Shown here in pieces: positions 8,340-18,118 of a DNA stretch of 64,000 nucleotides. The notes below the pieces were generated by a model that was given only the letters and a program-made list of their open reading frames with translations, was not told where the DNA came from and searched no databases. This DNA is from Plantactinospora mayteni (lineage in GTDB: Bacteria > Actinomycetota > Actinomycetes > Mycobacteriales > Micromonosporaceae): NCBI RefSeq assembly GCF_016862935.1, contig NZ_BONX01000011.1, positions 62,001 through 126,000 on the forward strand. The letters are read 5' to 3'. Position 1 is the first letter of the stretch. Each line of letters starts with the position of its first letter. The translations under genes were made by a program, and so were the position numbers.

Positions 8340-8627
8340 GTGATCACCGCGATCGTCCTGATCGACTGCGCCACCGACTCGATCCCCGAGGTGGCCGAGG
8401 CGCTGGCCGCGGTGCCCGGCGTCAGCGAGGTCTACTCGGTCGCCGGCAACGTCGACCTGATCGCGATCGTCCGGGTACGCGAGTTCGAGCAGATCGCCGA
8501 GGTGATCGCCGGACGGATCTCGAAGGTGCCGGGCGTGGTCGGCACCGAGTCGCACATCGCCTTCCGGGCGTACTCGCAGCACGACCTGGAGGAGGCGTTC
8601 GCGATCGGCCTCCCCGACCCGGACTGA
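8340..8627 (+). CDS. Stand-alone Lrp/AsnC ligand-binding domain (RAM) protein
   Basis: A 95-residue protein made only of the alpha-beta sandwich found at the C-terminus of Lrp/AsnC regulators: ITAIVLIDCATDSIPEVAEA, then VPGVSEVYSVAGNVDLIAIV and a conserved SHIAFRAYS end. There is no HTH domain. Such proteins bind small ligands, often amino acids, and form rings; some are partners of full-length regulators. The GTG at 8340 sits 7 bases after GAGAGGAG. It lies just upstream of a hydrolase with its own promoter. Confidence 0.85.
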   Translation: MITAIVLIDCATDSIPEVAEALAAVPGVSEVYSVAGNVDLIAIVRVREFEQIAEVIAGRISKVPGVVGTESHIAFRAYSQHDLEEAFAIGLPDPD

Positions 8628-8750
8628 CCCGCCGCATCCGACCCCGACTGCCCCGCCGCATCCGAACCGGGCTCACCCCGCCGCGTCCGACCCGGGCTCA
8701 CCCCGCCGCGTCCGACCCGGGCTGACCTCGCCGCATCCGCCCCGGACCGA
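8614..8750 (+). repeat. Tandem repeat spanning the Lrp-type gene stop codon
   Basis: Five or more copies of a 24-25 base unit (ccgacccgggctgaccccgc type). The first copy begins in the codons for Pro-Asp-Pro-Asp at the end of the Lrp-type gene and includes its TGA at 8625-8627. Later copies fill the space before the next gene. Confidence 0.85.
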
Positions 8751-8813
8751 CGCCCGGTGCGCGGCTCCGGGGCTGGGGCGAACGACGGCTACCCGTCGGT
8801 AACGTAACCCCGC

Positions 8814-8828
8814 TACGCTCGCCGGATG
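8814..8828 (+). promoter_or_regulatory. Leaderless promoter of the alpha/beta hydrolase
   Basis: TACGCT (8814-8819), 6 bases, ATG at 8826; no ribosome binding site. Confidence 0.65.
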
Positions 8829-9827
8829 ACCGCCACGCCGGACCATCCCCCGAAGCAGAAGCCGACGCCGACGCAGAAGCAGCAGCCGACGCCGACGCCG
8901 GATCAGGACCCGGCTCGGAATCAGGACCCGGCTAGGAATCAGGACCCCGCTCCGGATCTGGCCCCGGCTTCGACCCCGGACTACGAAGAGTCCTTCGTCG
9001 ACCGTGACGGCGATCGGATCGCCCTGCGCGGCTATCCCGACCCGGTCGGCGTACCGGAGGCGCCGGTCGTGCTGGTCTGGCCGGCCATGGGGGTACGGGC
9101 CAGCTACTACGCGCCGTTCGCCGCCGCGCTCCGGACCGCCGGCTTCGCCGTGGTCGTGGCCGACCTGCGGGGCACCGGCGCCAGCACCCCGGCACCGAGC
9201 CGCGCCTCCCGGTACGGCTACGCGGAGCTGGCCGGCGACGTCGGCGCGGTACTGGAGAGCCTGAAGCCGCGGCTCGACGGCCGGAGGCGGATCCTGCTCG
9301 GCCACTCGCTCGGCGGGCAGGCCGCGCTGCTGCACCTGGCGCTCGACCCCGGAGTACGGGTCGACGGGTTGGCCCTGGTGGCGGTCGGTCTGCCGCACTG
9401 GCGAGCCTATCCCCGCAGCCGTCGCCTCCCAGTCCTCGCCCTTACCCAGTTCATCCACGGCTGCGCCACGGCCCTGGGCACCTGGCCCGGCTGGCGCTTC
9501 GGCGGCCGGCAGGCGCGCGGGGTGATCCGGGACTGGGCGTACACCGCCCGGACCGGCCGGTTTCCCCGGCTCGACGGGGTCGACACGGAGGCGGCGGTGC
9601 GGGCCGTCCGTACTCCGGTGCTGGCGGTGAGCGTCGACCACGACCAGTACACGCCGCACGAGACGCTTGACCGACTCTGCGACAAGCTCGTCGCCGCGCC
9701 GGTCCGGCGGATCCGCCACACGGTGGCCGACAGCGGCGTCCGGCTCGACCATTTCCGCTGGGTACGGTCCTCGACTCCGATCGCCGCGCAGGTGGCGACG
9801 TTCGCCGCCGACCTGCCGACCCGATAG
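8826..9827 (+). CDS. Alpha/beta hydrolase
   Basis: A 333-residue alpha/beta hydrolase. The first 50 residues are a disordered Thr-Pro-Gln-Lys-Asp tract with a repeated QDPARN. The fold begins at about 55 (FVDRDGDRIALRGY). GHSLGGQAAL near residue 160 is the nucleophile elbow, VSVDHDQYTP is a candidate acid segment and the LDHFRW histidine near the C-terminus completes a plausible Ser-Asp-His triad. Similar proteins are annotated as serine aminopeptidase S33/lysophospholipase-like; the substrate is unknown. The last 16 codons are duplicated downstream as non-coding repeats. Confidence 0.85.
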   Translation: MTATPDHPPKQKPTPTQKQQPTPTPDQDPARNQDPARNQDPAPDLAPASTPDYEESFVDRDGDRIALRGYPDPVGVPEAPVVLVWPAMGVRASYYAPFAAALRTAGFAVVVADLRGTGASTPAPSRASRYGYAELAGDVGAVLESLKPRLDGRRRILLGHSLGGQAALLHLALDPGVRVDGLALVAVGLPHWRAYPRSRRLPVLALTQFIHGCATALGTWPGWRFGGRQARGVIRDWAYTARTGRFPRLDGVDTEAAVRAVRTPVLAVSVDHDQYTPHETLDRLCDKLVAAPVRRIRHTVADSGVRLDHFRWVRSSTPIAAQVATFAADLPTR

Positions 9828-9924
9828 CCGGTCGCCGCGCAGGTGGCGTTCACCGCCCACCTGCCGACCCGATAGCCGGTCGCCGCGCAGGCGACGTTCA
9901 CTGCCCACCCGCCGACCCGGTTGC
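9779..9924 (+). repeat. 48-base tandem repeat spanning the hydrolase stop codon
   Basis: Three copies of a 48-52 base unit. The first is the 3' end of the hydrolase gene (Ile-Ala-Ala-Gln-Val to the TAG), the second carries the same gacccgatag, and the third is more diverged. A shorter 17-base repeat (gaccgtcgtgccgggcc) follows at about 9945-9987. Confidence 0.85.
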
Positions 9925-10003
9925 GAAACCCGACCCGACCGTCGTGCCGGGCCGACCGTCGTGCCGGGCCGACCGTCGTGCCGGGCCCTCGGCGGGCGCG
10001 GCT

Positions 10004-10037
10004 ACGGGTCCCCCGGGTAAGCGTCCGGAGGACCCGT
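10004..10037. terminator. Hairpin between the hydrolase and DUF4142 genes
   Basis: ACGGGTCC (10004-10011) pairs with GGACCCGT (10030-10037), with further inner pairing of CCCCGG and CCGG. It sits between two convergent genes and lacks a T-run, as is common for GC-rich actinobacterial terminators. Confidence 0.5.
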
Positions 10038-10062
10038 CATGCTGCCACGTCCCCGCGTCTGA

Positions 10063-10722
10063 CTAGCTGATGGTCGGGCTCGGCGTGACCGTGCCGCCCG
10101 GCGCCGGAGCACCGGAGCTGATTCCCGGACTCGGTGCCACCGTGGTGCCACCCGGGATCGGGATGCCCAGACTCTGGGCCACCGCCACCAGCGCGTTGTG
10201 GTGCGCCTGGAGCACCGGAGCCGCCTGCTGCGCCACCTGCTTGGCCGACGGGTCGGAACCCTGGGTCAACTCGGCCTGCACCAGCTGCATCGCCTGGGTG
10301 TGTGCGGTCAGCTGGGAAGTGACCCACTGCGTGTCGAAGTCCGCGCCCGTGACGTTCTGCAACTGATTGATGACCGCCTGCTGCTCACTGGTCACCTTGT
10401 TCGGCAGCGTCAGGGAGGCCCCCGAGGCGACGCTCTGCACCTTCTGGTCGAGCTGGGTGTGATCCGTCACGAACCGACCGCCGAGGTCCTTGATCTCCTG
10501 GCTCGCCCCCTTCTGCTTCGCCAGGTTGCCGGTGGCGATCTCCGCGAGGTTCACCTGGTGCATCGACTGTAGGAACTGTTTGTCCTGCGCCGACAGTGAA
10601 GCGGACGGCGTGGCCGACGGTGTCCCCGACGGTGCGGCGGCAGCGCTGTACGCGGCACCGGCCGGTACGAGGCCGAGCACCGCCATCGAGACGAGCACAC
10701 CCAAGCGTTTGACGACCAACAT
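10063..10722 (-). CDS. Secreted DUF4142 protein
   Basis: A 219-residue exported protein. Residues 1-29 are a signal peptide (VKRLGVLVSMAVLGLVPAGA, then AYSA). Residues about 48-185 are a DUF4142 four-helix, ferritin-like domain (DKQFLQSMHQVNLAEIATGN, with conserved HTQ, DTQWVTSQLTAH and AHHNALV). The tail is rich in Pro, Gly and Ser. Proteins of this family are extracytoplasmic and of unknown activity. The ATG at 10722 has GGAGGGG 8 bases upstream. Confidence 0.85.
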   Translation of the reverse strand: MLVVKRLGVLVSMAVLGLVPAGAAYSAAAAPSGTPSATPSASLSAQDKQFLQSMHQVNLAEIATGNLAKQKGASQEIKDLGGRFVTDHTQLDQKVQSVASGASLTLPNKVTSEQQAVINQLQNVTGADFDTQWVTSQLTAHTQAMQLVQAELTQGSDPSAKQVAQQAAPVLQAHHNALVAVAQSLGIPIPGGTTVAPSPGISSGAPAPGGTVTPSPTIS

Positions 10723-11040
10723 GTTTGTTCCCCCCTCCGTCGTTGAACTTCGGGGATACCCGGTTGACCCGTGCACACGCGGACCGATGGCAGTCGAGAT
10801 CGGCCAGGCCCGGCACGATCCCGCCCAGCCCGCACCACCCCGTGTTTGCCGCTCCCCCCACCGGGTACCCCGCACCCGGCGCTATGCGGCGCGTCCCGGC
10901 GAAGATCACGCTACTTCCGGGAAGGAGTGCCTGCGGCCAACGCGGAGGCCACTCCTTCCCCGAACGAGCCTCCCCGAACCAGCCCTTCCCGAACCAGCCC
11001 CGTCCCGAACGAGCGCGACGTTGCTCGGGAAGGCTCGCGC
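10723..11040. other. Intergenic region upstream of DUF4142, downstream of trpD
   Basis: About 320 bases. It holds the DUF4142 promoter region near the gene, the trpD terminator (10919-10960), and a run of related cccgaacgag/cccgaaccag short repeats (10960-11010). I see no gene in it. Confidence 0.6.
10919..10960 (-). terminator. trpD terminator hairpin
   Basis: GGGAAGGAGTG (10919-10929) is perfectly complementary to CACTCCTTCCC (10950-10960), with extra inner pairing of GCG/CGC. The hairpin lies about 80 bases beyond the trpD stop on the minus strand. Confidence 0.6.
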
Positions 11041-12102
11041 CTACCGCTCGTCGGCCTTGGCGGCCTTGGCGACGTCGACCCAGGCGTCGAGGGTGCGGGC
11101 GGCGGCGCCGGAGTCGATCGACTCGGCGGCCCTGACCAGGCCGTCCCGCATCGCCGGCAGCAGGCCACCGGCGAACCCGCCGTTGGCCGCCAGTGCCGCG
11201 GCGGCGTTGACCAGCACCGCGTCCCGGACCGGGCCGCGCTCGCCGGCCAGCAGTCGGCGGGTCACGTCGGCGTTGAAGGCGGCGTCACCACCGCGCAGGT
11301 CGCCGGGGGCGGAACGGGGCAGGTCGAGGTCGGCGGCGTCGGCCACGGTCTCGGTGACCCGGCCCTGGTGCGCGATCCACAGCCGGGTCGGCGCGGCGGT
11401 ACTGAACTCGTCGAGCCCGTCCTCGCCGCGCATCACCAGTACCGCGTCGCCGCGCCGGGCGAAGACCTCGGCGACCACCCGGGCCATCCGGGGGTCGAAG
11501 CACCCCACCGCGCCGGACCGGGGCCGGGCCGGGTTGGTCAGCGGGCCGAGGAAGTTGAAGACGGTCGGCACGCCCATCTCGCGCCGGGGCACGGCGGTGT
11601 GCCGCATCCCGGGGTGGAACCGGGCGGCGAAGCAGAACCCGATGCCGACCTCGGTCACGCACCGGGCCACCCCGGCCGGCCCCAGGTCGAGCGGTACGCC
11701 GAGGAATTCGAGCAGGTCGGCGGCGCCGCACGAGGAGGAGGCGGCCCGGTTGCCGTGCTTGACGACGCGTACCCCGGCGCCGGCCACCACCATCGCGGTC
11801 ATGGTGGAGATGTTGACGGTATGCGCTCGGTCACCACCGGTGCCGACCACGTCCACGGCGTCGGCCCGGAGCGACTCCGGCAGCTCCACCAGGGTGGCCC
11901 GGCCCAGCATCGCCTCGACCAGGCCGGCCAGTTCGGCCGGGGTCTCCCCCTTGGCCCGCAGCGCCGTGGCGAACCCGGCGATCTGGACCGGGGTCGCCGA
12001 CCCCGACATGATCTCCCCCATCGCCCACGAGGTGTCGGCGGTGGAGAGTTCCTCGGCGCGCAGCAGCGCGGCGAGCAGGTTGGGCCAGGTCCGTTCCCCC
12101 AT
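11041..12102 (-). CDS. trpD: Anthranilate phosphoribosyltransferase
   Basis: A 353-residue enzyme that joins anthranilate and PRPP in the second step of tryptophan synthesis. It has the PRPP-binding [15 protein letters not shown], the [18 protein letters not shown] segment and the [21 protein letters not shown] anthranilate-site motif, all typical. Length matches the family. The ATG at 12102 has GGGAGG upstream. No other trp gene is nearby. The location beside qcr/cta genes matches M. tuberculosis (Rv2192c). Confidence 0.95.
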   Translation of the reverse strand: MGERTWPNLLAALLRAEELSTADTSWAMGEIMSGSATPVQIAGFATALRAKGETPAELAGLVEAMLGRATLVELPESLRADAVDVVGTGGDRAHTVNISTMTAMVVAGAGVRVVKHGNRAASSSCGAADLLEFLGVPLDLGPAGVARCVTEVGIGFCFAARFHPGMRHTAVPRREMGVPTVFNFLGPLTNPARPRSGAVGCFDPRMARVVAEVFARRGDAVLVMRGEDGLDEFSTAAPTRLWIAHQGRVTETVADAADLDLPRSAPGDLRGGDAAFNADVTRRLLAGERGPVRDAVLVNAAAALAANGGFAGGLLPAMRDGLVRAAESIDSGAAARTLDAWVDVAKAAKADER

Positions 12103-12163
12103 GCGGGCCTCCCGGGCGGGGCGGGTGGTTGGCGGTGTGTGCTGGTGTGCGTGCCCCGGAGCC

Positions 12164-12574
12164 CTAGGAGAGCGTGCTCGCCCCGCTGGCGCGGGCGCGG
12201 AGCAGGCCGGCCACGGTCTGGCCGGTGGTCACCGGGTCGAGCGGGTGCACCAGGGTGGCGTCGACCTGGGCGTAGGCCGCGAGCCAACGGTCGGCCGCCC
12301 GGGCGATCACCAGGCAGGTCGGCGGGGCGTCGTCCCGGTCGTCCTTGATCTGCCGGGCGATGCCGAGCCCGCCGGACGGGGTCGCCTCGCCGTCGAGCAG
12401 CAGCAGATCGATCTCGTACTCGTCGACCAGCCGGATGCACTCGTCGTAGTCGGCCGCGTCGACGAACTCGACGGCCAGGTCGGCCGCCGGCCGGGTGCCG
12501 ACCGCGAGCCGCATCCGGTCCCGGACCTCCGGGTCGTCGCTGTAGAGCAGGACGGTGTACTGACGATCGCTCAT
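12164..12574 (-). CDS. Orphan response-regulator receiver domain
   Basis: A 136-residue single-domain protein with a CheY-like fold. [14 protein letters not shown] carries the acidic pair, and [20 protein letters not shown] carries the likely phospho-acceptor Asp at the end of beta-3. The position of the conserved Thr/Ser is replaced in VIARAADRW, and the usual Lys-Pro is His-Pro (LVHPLDP). With no output domain and an altered switch, it may act as a pseudo-receiver. No histidine kinase is nearby. It lies upstream of trpD on the same strand, 61 bases away. Confidence 0.75.
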   Translation of the reverse strand: MSDRQYTVLLYSDDPEVRDRMRLAVGTRPAADLAVEFVDAADYDECIRLVDEYEIDLLLLDGEATPSGGLGIARQIKDDRDDAPPTCLVIARAADRWLAAYAQVDATLVHPLDPVTTGQTVAGLLRARASGASTLS

Positions 12575-12717
12575 CGGCGCTGGGCTCCCACCTCGTAGCT
12601 GCCCGCCGATCGTACCGGTCGGCTCCGGGGCCCGACCGGCCCGCCCGGCGCCCGGGGCCGGCACCGCCCGAATCCCGGGACATCGGGTACGCCGAACGCC
12701 GCACCCGGCCCGGGCCG

Positions 12718-13671
12718 TTACACCGCGCTGCCGGCAGCCCGTTCCCGGGCCTCCTGGCGGTCCAGTTCCCGGTCCACCCGGCGGGCCTCCCGCTCGGACT
12801 GCCGTACCCACTGCACCACCAGCACGGCCAGCATGGTGACGCTGACGAACTCGCCACCGGCCCAGAGGATGCCGCCGGCGACCTTCTGGTCGCTCCACGG
12901 ATCGGACCAGGCCAGCCCGAGCGACGGGTACCAGTCGCCGCCGAAGAGCGTGCTGCTCTGCATGACCGTGAGCCCGAGCACGGTGTGGAAGGGCACCGAG
13001 AGCAGCATCAGCAGCGCCCGGGCCGGGTACGGCCAGCGGCCGGGCAGCGGGTCGAACCCGACCAGCGGCCAGAAGAAGAGGCAGCCGGTGAGGATGAAGT
13101 GCGCGTGCACCAGCTCGTGGCCGAACGAGCTCTCCAGGGTCCACCGGTAGATCCCGGAGAAATACAGCACGAACGGGTTGACCACGAAGATCGCGTAGGC
13201 GAAGAGCGGGAAGGAGAAGACCTTCGCCACCCGGCTGTGCAGCACCGCGAGCAGTCGCCGCCGGGGTGCTTTGCCGAGGGTACGCAGCGCCAGCGTCACC
13301 GGGGCACCCAGCGCAAGGAAGATCGGCGCCACCATCGACAGCACCATGTGCTGGACCATGTGCACCGACAGCAGGCTGGTGTCGTACGCGCCCAGCCCGC
13401 TCAGCGTCACCGCGGCGATCCCGCCCAGCCCCGGCCCGAGGAAGAGCACGGTACGCAGCACCGGCCAGGAGTGCCCGCGCACCCGCAGCCGGTGTACGCC
13501 GTACAGGTAGCAGCCGGCGGCCAGCACCAGCCCGACGGCGAGCCAGCTGTTCAGCGTGCTCTCCGTGAAGATGGCGGAGATGGTGAACGGCGTGGTCTCG
13601 GCGCCCCCACCGGCGAGGACGGCCGGTGCCGGGGGCAGCGCCGAGGCGGAGCCGGGATCGAGGTGCAGCAC
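12718..13671 (-). CDS. CtaG-like cytochrome c oxidase assembly membrane protein
   Basis: A 317-residue polytopic membrane protein of the caa3_CtaG family, with about seven helices and conserved histidines in [13 protein letters not shown] and [20 protein letters not shown], plus a late PFHTVLGL. Family members help mature cytochrome oxidase, probably by handling copper. The basic/acidic C-terminal tail is cytoplasmic. The GTG at 13671 is chosen because it is preceded by a leaderless TAGCCT element. It is divergent from ctaE, which fits the proposed role. Confidence 0.85.
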   Translation of the reverse strand: MLHLDPGSASALPPAPAVLAGGGAETTPFTISAIFTESTLNSWLAVGLVLAAGCYLYGVHRLRVRGHSWPVLRTVLFLGPGLGGIAAVTLSGLGAYDTSLLSVHMVQHMVLSMVAPIFLALGAPVTLALRTLGKAPRRRLLAVLHSRVAKVFSFPLFAYAIFVVNPFVLYFSGIYRWTLESSFGHELVHAHFILTGCLFFWPLVGFDPLPGRWPYPARALLMLLSVPFHTVLGLTVMQSSTLFGGDWYPSLGLAWSDPWSDQKVAGGILWAGGEFVSVTMLAVLVVQWVRQSEREARRVDRELDRQEARERAAGSAV

Positions 13672-13684
13672 GATTTTCAGGCTA
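13669..13684 (-). promoter_or_regulatory. Leaderless promoter of the CtaG-like gene
   Basis: On the minus strand TAGCCT (13679-13684) is followed by 7 bases and the GTG starting at 13671. Confidence 0.65.
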
Positions 13685-13768
13685 GGCCAGACGAACCGGG
13701 CGAGGCACGTCACCCCGTCCGACGAGGCAGTTAGGCCACCCCGACGATGGCCGATGCCGATCAGGGGC

Positions 13769-13783
13769 AATAATGACCGCGTG
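13769..13783 (+). promoter_or_regulatory. Leaderless promoter of ctaE
   Basis: AATAAT (13769-13774), 6 bases, GTG at 13781. It is about 85 bases from the opposing CtaG-like promoter, so the two share a divergent control region. Confidence 0.55.
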
Positions 13784-14380
13784 ACTGCGGCCTCAGCCAT
13801 TGACAAGAGCCGGATCCACTCGCTGACCCGACCCAACATGGTCAGCGTCGGGACGATCGTGTGGCTCTCGAGCGAACTCATGTTCTTCGCGGCGTTGTTC
13901 GCGATGTACTTCTCCATCCGGGCGGCGGCGCCCGAGCAGTGGGAGAAGCACACCGAGGTGCTGCAAATCCCGTACGCGACGACGTTCACGGTGATCCTGG
14001 TGCTCTCCTCGGTCACCTGCCAGATCGGCGTCTTCGCCGCGGAGCGGGGTGACGTGCACGCGCTGCGCCGCTGGTTCACGATCACGTTCCTGATGGGCCT
14101 GGTCTTCGTCCTGGGCCAGCTCAACGAGTACCGCAACCTGGTGCACGAGGGCGTGAAGATCAACGGCGACGGGTACGGCTCGGTCTTCTACCTGACCACC
14201 GGCTTCCACGCGCTGCACGTGACCGGCGGTCTGGTCGCCTTCATCATCTTCATGATCCGGACCACCATGGGCCGGTTCACCCCGGCGCAGGCGACCTCGG
14301 CGATCGTCGTCTCCTACTACTGGCACTTCGTCGACGTGGTCTGGATCGCGCTCTACGGCATGATCTACTGGCTTCAGTGA
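13781..14380 (+). CDS. ctaE: Cytochrome c oxidase subunit III
   Basis: A 199-residue membrane protein with five predicted helices. The motifs [31 protein letters not shown] and [16 protein letters not shown] are diagnostic of aa3 oxidase subunit III in actinobacteria, which have the short five-helix form. It begins the ctaE-qcrCAB cluster, as in M. tuberculosis Rv2193-Rv2196. The stop is 75 bases before qcrC. Confidence 0.96.
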   Translation: MTAASAIDKSRIHSLTRPNMVSVGTIVWLSSELMFFAALFAMYFSIRAAAPEQWEKHTEVLQIPYATTFTVILVLSSVTCQIGVFAAERGDVHALRRWFTITFLMGLVFVLGQLNEYRNLVHEGVKINGDGYGSVFYLTTGFHALHVTGGLVAFIIFMIRTTMGRFTPAQATSAIVVSYYWHFVDVVWIALYGMIYWLQ

Positions 14381-14455
14381 TCTTGGAGCTGTCACGTTCC
14401 GCCCCGTTGCCCCGTCCCTGAGACAAGGTCGAGAAAACCGTTAAGGACACAGGCC

Positions 14456-15304
14456 ATGACTTCTGACACCCCCGGCGGCGACCGCTCCCGCGGGCTGCTC
14501 TCGCGGCTTCGCCGCGCGCGGTCCAGGCCGCGTGGCAAGGCCCGCCGTCGACTGGGCGCCGCGGTCCGGCTGCTGGCCGCACTCACCCTGGCCGGCGGCG
14601 CCTACACCGTCTTCGCGCCCGGCCTTTCGGCGCAGGACACCCCGCAGCTCACCTCGGCGGCGCAGGAGGGCAAGGCGCTCTTCGACACGAGCTGCGTGAG
14701 CTGCCACGGCCGCAACGCGCAGGGCGTCGAGGGGCGCGGGCCGAGCCTGATCGGCGTCGGCGCGGCGTCCGTGGAGTTCCAGGTGAGTACCGGCCGGATG
14801 CCGCTGACCCGGCAGGAGGCCCAGGCCGAGGAGAAGCCGCCGGTCTTCAACGCCGACCAGACCACCCAGCTCTCCCAGTACGTGCAGGAACTCGGCGGCG
14901 GGCCGCAGCTCCCCGAGGGTGACAACCTGCACCGCGACGGGGACGTGGCCGAGGGCGGCCGGCTGTTCCGGATCAACTGTTCCTCCTGCCACACCTTCGG
15001 CGGTGGCGGCGGCGCGCTCTCCTCCGGCAAGTTCGCCCCGGACATCAAGTCCGCCGACGACCGGCAGATCTACGCCGCGATGCTGACCGGCCCGCAGAAC
15101 ATGCCGGTCTTCGGCGACAACCAGCTCCGGCCGGAGCAGAAGGCCGACATCATCGCGTACGTCCAGCAGACGCTGGCCGAGGACCGCGACCCGGGTGGGT
15201 TCAACCTGGGCCGGCTCGGCCCGGCCACCGAGGGTGTGGCGATCTTCCTGGTCGGCATCGTCGCACTGGTCTTCGCCGCGCTGTGGATTGCGGGGAAGTC
15301 ATGA
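14456..15304 (+). CDS. qcrC: Menaquinol-cytochrome c reductase, diheme cytochrome c subunit
   Basis: A 282-residue protein. A basic N-terminus precedes one helix (about 33-55). Two CxxCH heme sites follow: CVSCH at about 80-84 and CSSCH at about 175-180. A C-terminal helix (VAIFLVGIVALVFAALWI) anchors the end. Two c-type hemes on one subunit is the actinobacterial substitute for cytochrome c1 plus a soluble cytochrome c, and lets the bc1 and aa3 complexes form a supercomplex. ATGA overlap with qcrA indicates coupled translation. Confidence 0.96.
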   Translation: MTSDTPGGDRSRGLLSRLRRARSRPRGKARRRLGAAVRLLAALTLAGGAYTVFAPGLSAQDTPQLTSAAQEGKALFDTSCVSCHGRNAQGVEGRGPSLIGVGAASVEFQVSTGRMPLTRQEAQAEEKPPVFNADQTTQLSQYVQELGGGPQLPEGDNLHRDGDVAEGGRLFRINCSSCHTFGGGGGALSSGKFAPDIKSADDRQIYAAMLTGPQNMPVFGDNQLRPEQKADIIAYVQQTLAEDRDPGGFNLGRLGPATEGVAIFLVGIVALVFAALWIAGKS

Positions 15305-16386
15305 GCACGCGTACGGACGAGCACACCTCGGGCACGACCGACGCGATCGACGTGAACGACCCGCAGGTCACCCGGTTCGACATCGTCCGGGAGGGCGCCC
15401 GGCGCGACGATATCGAGATCGTCCACTACGAGGCGCAGTTCCCGGTCCCCGGCACCAAGGCCGAGCGCCGGATCACCCGCACCATCGCCCTGATGTTCCT
15501 GCTGGTCGGCCTCTTCGCCACGGCGTTCGTGGTGGCGTACATCTGGTGGCCGTGGCAGTACAAGCCGGGCACCGGCGCCGGCAAGCTCTACACCCCGGTC
15601 CTCGGCCTGACCCTCGGGCTGGCGCTGCTGCTGGTCGGCTTCGGCATCCTGGCCTGGGGCAAGAAGCTGCTGCCCAAGGAGGTGTCGATCCAGGATCGGC
15701 ACATCGAGCCGGCCAGCGACGAAGAACGCAAGATCACCGGTAACACGCTGGTCTACATGGCTGACGAGCTGGGCGTACGCCGTCGCCCGCTGCTGGGCAT
15801 CTCGCTGCTCGCCGGCCTGGCCCCGGTGGGCGCGGTCGCCGCGGCACCGCTGATCGGTGGCCTGATCGAGCAGCCGCACAAGAACAACCAGTACTTCACC
15901 ACCGGCTGGAAGCCGATCGACGGCAAGCTGATCCACCTGACCCACCACGACGGCACCCCGGTACGCCCGGAGGACGTCAGCCCCGGCGGACAGATCACCG
16001 TCTTCCCCGGCATCGAGGGCGGCGCCACCAACAAGCACGCCGACTCCCCGGTCCTGCTGATCCACCTCCGGGAGAACGACGCGGCCCAGGCGAAGGCGGC
16101 GAACGACCAGGACGGCAAGCAGAACTTCATGTGGGGCAACTACATCGCCTACTCGAAGATCTGCACCCACGCCGGCTGCCCGGCCAGCCTCTACGAGCAG
16201 CAGACGAACCGGCTGCTCTGCCCGTGCCACCAGTCCCAGTTCCTGATCACCGACAACGCCCGCCCGATCTTCGGACCCGCGAGCCGGCGGCTTCCTCAGC
16301 TTCCCCTGGCCGTTGAGGAAGGCTTCTTCGTCGCGCAGTCCGACTTCACCGAGACGGTCGGGCCCGACTTCTGGGAGCGGCCATGA
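15301..16386 (+). CDS. qcrA: Menaquinol-cytochrome c reductase Rieske subunit
   Basis: A 361-residue Rieske protein with three membrane helices (about 60-85, 105-125, 170-195), the actinobacterial arrangement. The 2Fe-2S ligands are in CTHAGC (about 288-293) and CPCHQSQF (about 307-314). It starts inside the qcrC stop and ends inside the qcrB start (ATGA at 16383-16386), so the three genes are tightly coupled. Confidence 0.96.
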   Translation: MSTRTDEHTSGTTDAIDVNDPQVTRFDIVREGARRDDIEIVHYEAQFPVPGTKAERRITRTIALMFLLVGLFATAFVVAYIWWPWQYKPGTGAGKLYTPVLGLTLGLALLLVGFGILAWGKKLLPKEVSIQDRHIEPASDEERKITGNTLVYMADELGVRRRPLLGISLLAGLAPVGAVAAAPLIGGLIEQPHKNNQYFTTGWKPIDGKLIHLTHHDGTPVRPEDVSPGGQITVFPGIEGGATNKHADSPVLLIHLRENDAAQAKAANDQDGKQNFMWGNYIAYSKICTHAGCPASLYEQQTNRLLCPCHQSQFLITDNARPIFGPASRRLPQLPLAVEEGFFVAQSDFTETVGPDFWERP

Positions 16387-18005
16387 AGCGTCGTAGGTTC
16401 GATCTGGCGGCGGTGCCGGGCAAGGCGGCCCGGGAGGTAGACGACCGGCTCCAGGTGAACACCCCACTGCGGTCCCTGCTCAACAAGGTCTTCCCGGACC
16501 ACTGGTCGTTCCTGCTGGGCGAGATCGCGCTCTTCTCGTTCATCGTGCTGCTGCTCACCGGCGTCTACCTGACGCTGTTCTTCGAGCCGTCGCTGCGCGA
16601 GGTGACCTACGACGGCAGCTACCGGCCGTTGCAGGGCACCCACATGTCCGCCGCGTACGCCACCTCGCTGGACATCTCGTTCGACATCCGCGGTGGCCTG
16701 GTCATGCGGCAGATGCACCACTGGGCGGCGCTGCTGTTCATGGCGTCGATCATCGTGCACATGATGCGGATCTTCTTCACCGGAGCGTTCCGCAAGCCGC
16801 GCGAGATCAACTGGATGATCGGCTACCTGCTCTTCTGGGTCGGCTTCCTGGCCGGCTTCACCGGATACTCGCTCCCGGACGACGGGCTCTCCGGCACCGG
16901 CCTGCGGATCGCCTCGGGCATCATGCTCTCGATCCCGGTGATCGGCACCTGGGTCACCTCGGCGATCTTCGCCGGTGAGTTCCCGGGCGAGATCATCATC
17001 AGCCGGTTCTTCATCGCCCACGTGCTGCTGATCCCGGCCCTGCTGGTAGGTCTGATCAGCGCGCACCTCGGACTGGTCTTCAAGCAGAAGCACACCCAGT
17101 GGCCCGGCCCCGGCCGGACCAACTCGAACGTGGTCGGCGAACGGATGTTCCCGCGCTACGCCCTCAAGCAGGGCGGCTTCTTCATGATCGTCTTCGGGGT
17201 GATCGCGCTGCTCGGCGGGCTGGTCCAGATCAACCCGATCTGGCTCTTCGGCCCGTACGAGGCCGGCGTGGTCTCCGCGGCCAGCCAGCCCGACTGGTAC
17301 GTGATGTTCCTGGACGGGTCGACCCGGCTGATGCCGCCATGGGAGATCAATATCCCGATCGGCGACGGCTACGTCATCCCACCGCTGTTCTGGCCCACCG
17401 TGGTGCTGCCCGGCATCCTGACCATGGTGCCGCTGTTCTATCCGTTCATCGAGGCGCGGCTGAACAAGGACCGGGAGATCCACAACCTGCTACAGCGCCC
17501 GCGTGACGTGCCCGGCCGGACCGCCCTCGGCGTGATGGCGGTGTCGTTCTGGCTGGTGCTGACGCTCTCCGGCGCCAACGACGTGATCGCGGACAAGTTC
17601 TTCATCAGCCTGAACGCGATGACCTGGGCGGGCCGGATCGGGTTGATCATCGTGCCGCCGATCGCGTACTACGTCACCTACCGGATCTGCCTCGGGCTCC
17701 AGCAGCACGACCGGGAGGTGTTGGCGCACGGCGTCGAGACCGGCATCATCCGCCGGCTCCCGAACGGGCAGTTCGTGGAGGTGCACCAGCCGCTCGGCCG
17801 CACCGACGAGCACGGACACAGCGAACTGGAGTACGTCGGCTGGGTCGTACCGAAGAAGATGAACCGGCTCGGCGCGCTGGGCCCGGCGATCCGGGGCTTC
17901 TTCTACCCGATCGAGAAGCCGGCCGAGGCGCCGGTCTCGCCCGGCCACCCGCCGGTCGAGCCGCGCCCCGAGCGCCAGGAGATCAGCAGCGGCGACCGCC
18001 GCTGA
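16383..18005 (+). CDS. qcrB: Menaquinol-cytochrome c reductase cytochrome b subunit
   Basis: A 540-residue cytochrome b. [24 protein letters not shown] and [21 protein letters not shown] carry the heme b histidines, and the PPWEINIP stretch lies in the quinol-site region. Nine or so helices are followed by a charged cytoplasmic C-terminal extension of about 100 residues that is typical of actinobacteria. QcrB is the target of Q203-type inhibitors in M. tuberculosis. A strong hairpin terminator follows at 18021-18052. Confidence 0.96.
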   Translation: MKRRRFDLAAVPGKAAREVDDRLQVNTPLRSLLNKVFPDHWSFLLGEIALFSFIVLLLTGVYLTLFFEPSLREVTYDGSYRPLQGTHMSAAYATSLDISFDIRGGLVMRQMHHWAALLFMASIIVHMMRIFFTGAFRKPREINWMIGYLLFWVGFLAGFTGYSLPDDGLSGTGLRIASGIMLSIPVIGTWVTSAIFAGEFPGEIIISRFFIAHVLLIPALLVGLISAHLGLVFKQKHTQWPGPGRTNSNVVGERMFPRYALKQGGFFMIVFGVIALLGGLVQINPIWLFGPYEAGVVSAASQPDWYVMFLDGSTRLMPPWEINIPIGDGYVIPPLFWPTVVLPGILTMVPLFYPFIEARLNKDREIHNLLQRPRDVPGRTALGVMAVSFWLVLTLSGANDVIADKFFISLNAMTWAGRIGLIIVPPIAYYVTYRICLGLQQHDREVLAHGVETGIIRRLPNGQFVEVHQPLGRTDEHGHSELEYVGWVVPKKMNRLGALGPAIRGFFYPIEKPAEAPVSPGHPPVEPRPERQEISSGDRR

Positions 18006-18019
18006 ACAAGTTCCGCCCA

Positions 18020-18053
18020 CGTGGCGCCCGCCGGACTTCCGGCGGGCGCCACG
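18020..18053. terminator. qcr operon terminator
   Basis: A perfect 15-base-pair stem: CGTGGCGCCCGCCGG (18020-18034), loop ACTT, CCGGCGGGCGCCACG (18039-18053), with a short cgtttc after it. It lies 15 bases beyond the qcrB stop and faces the end of a convergent hydrolase gene, so it may serve both. Confidence 0.85.
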
Positions 18054-18118
18054 CTCGTTTCCGGGTACGTCCGCCGTTTCCGGGTACGTCCGCCGCGCCT
18101 CGTGCCGGGTGCCCAGCC

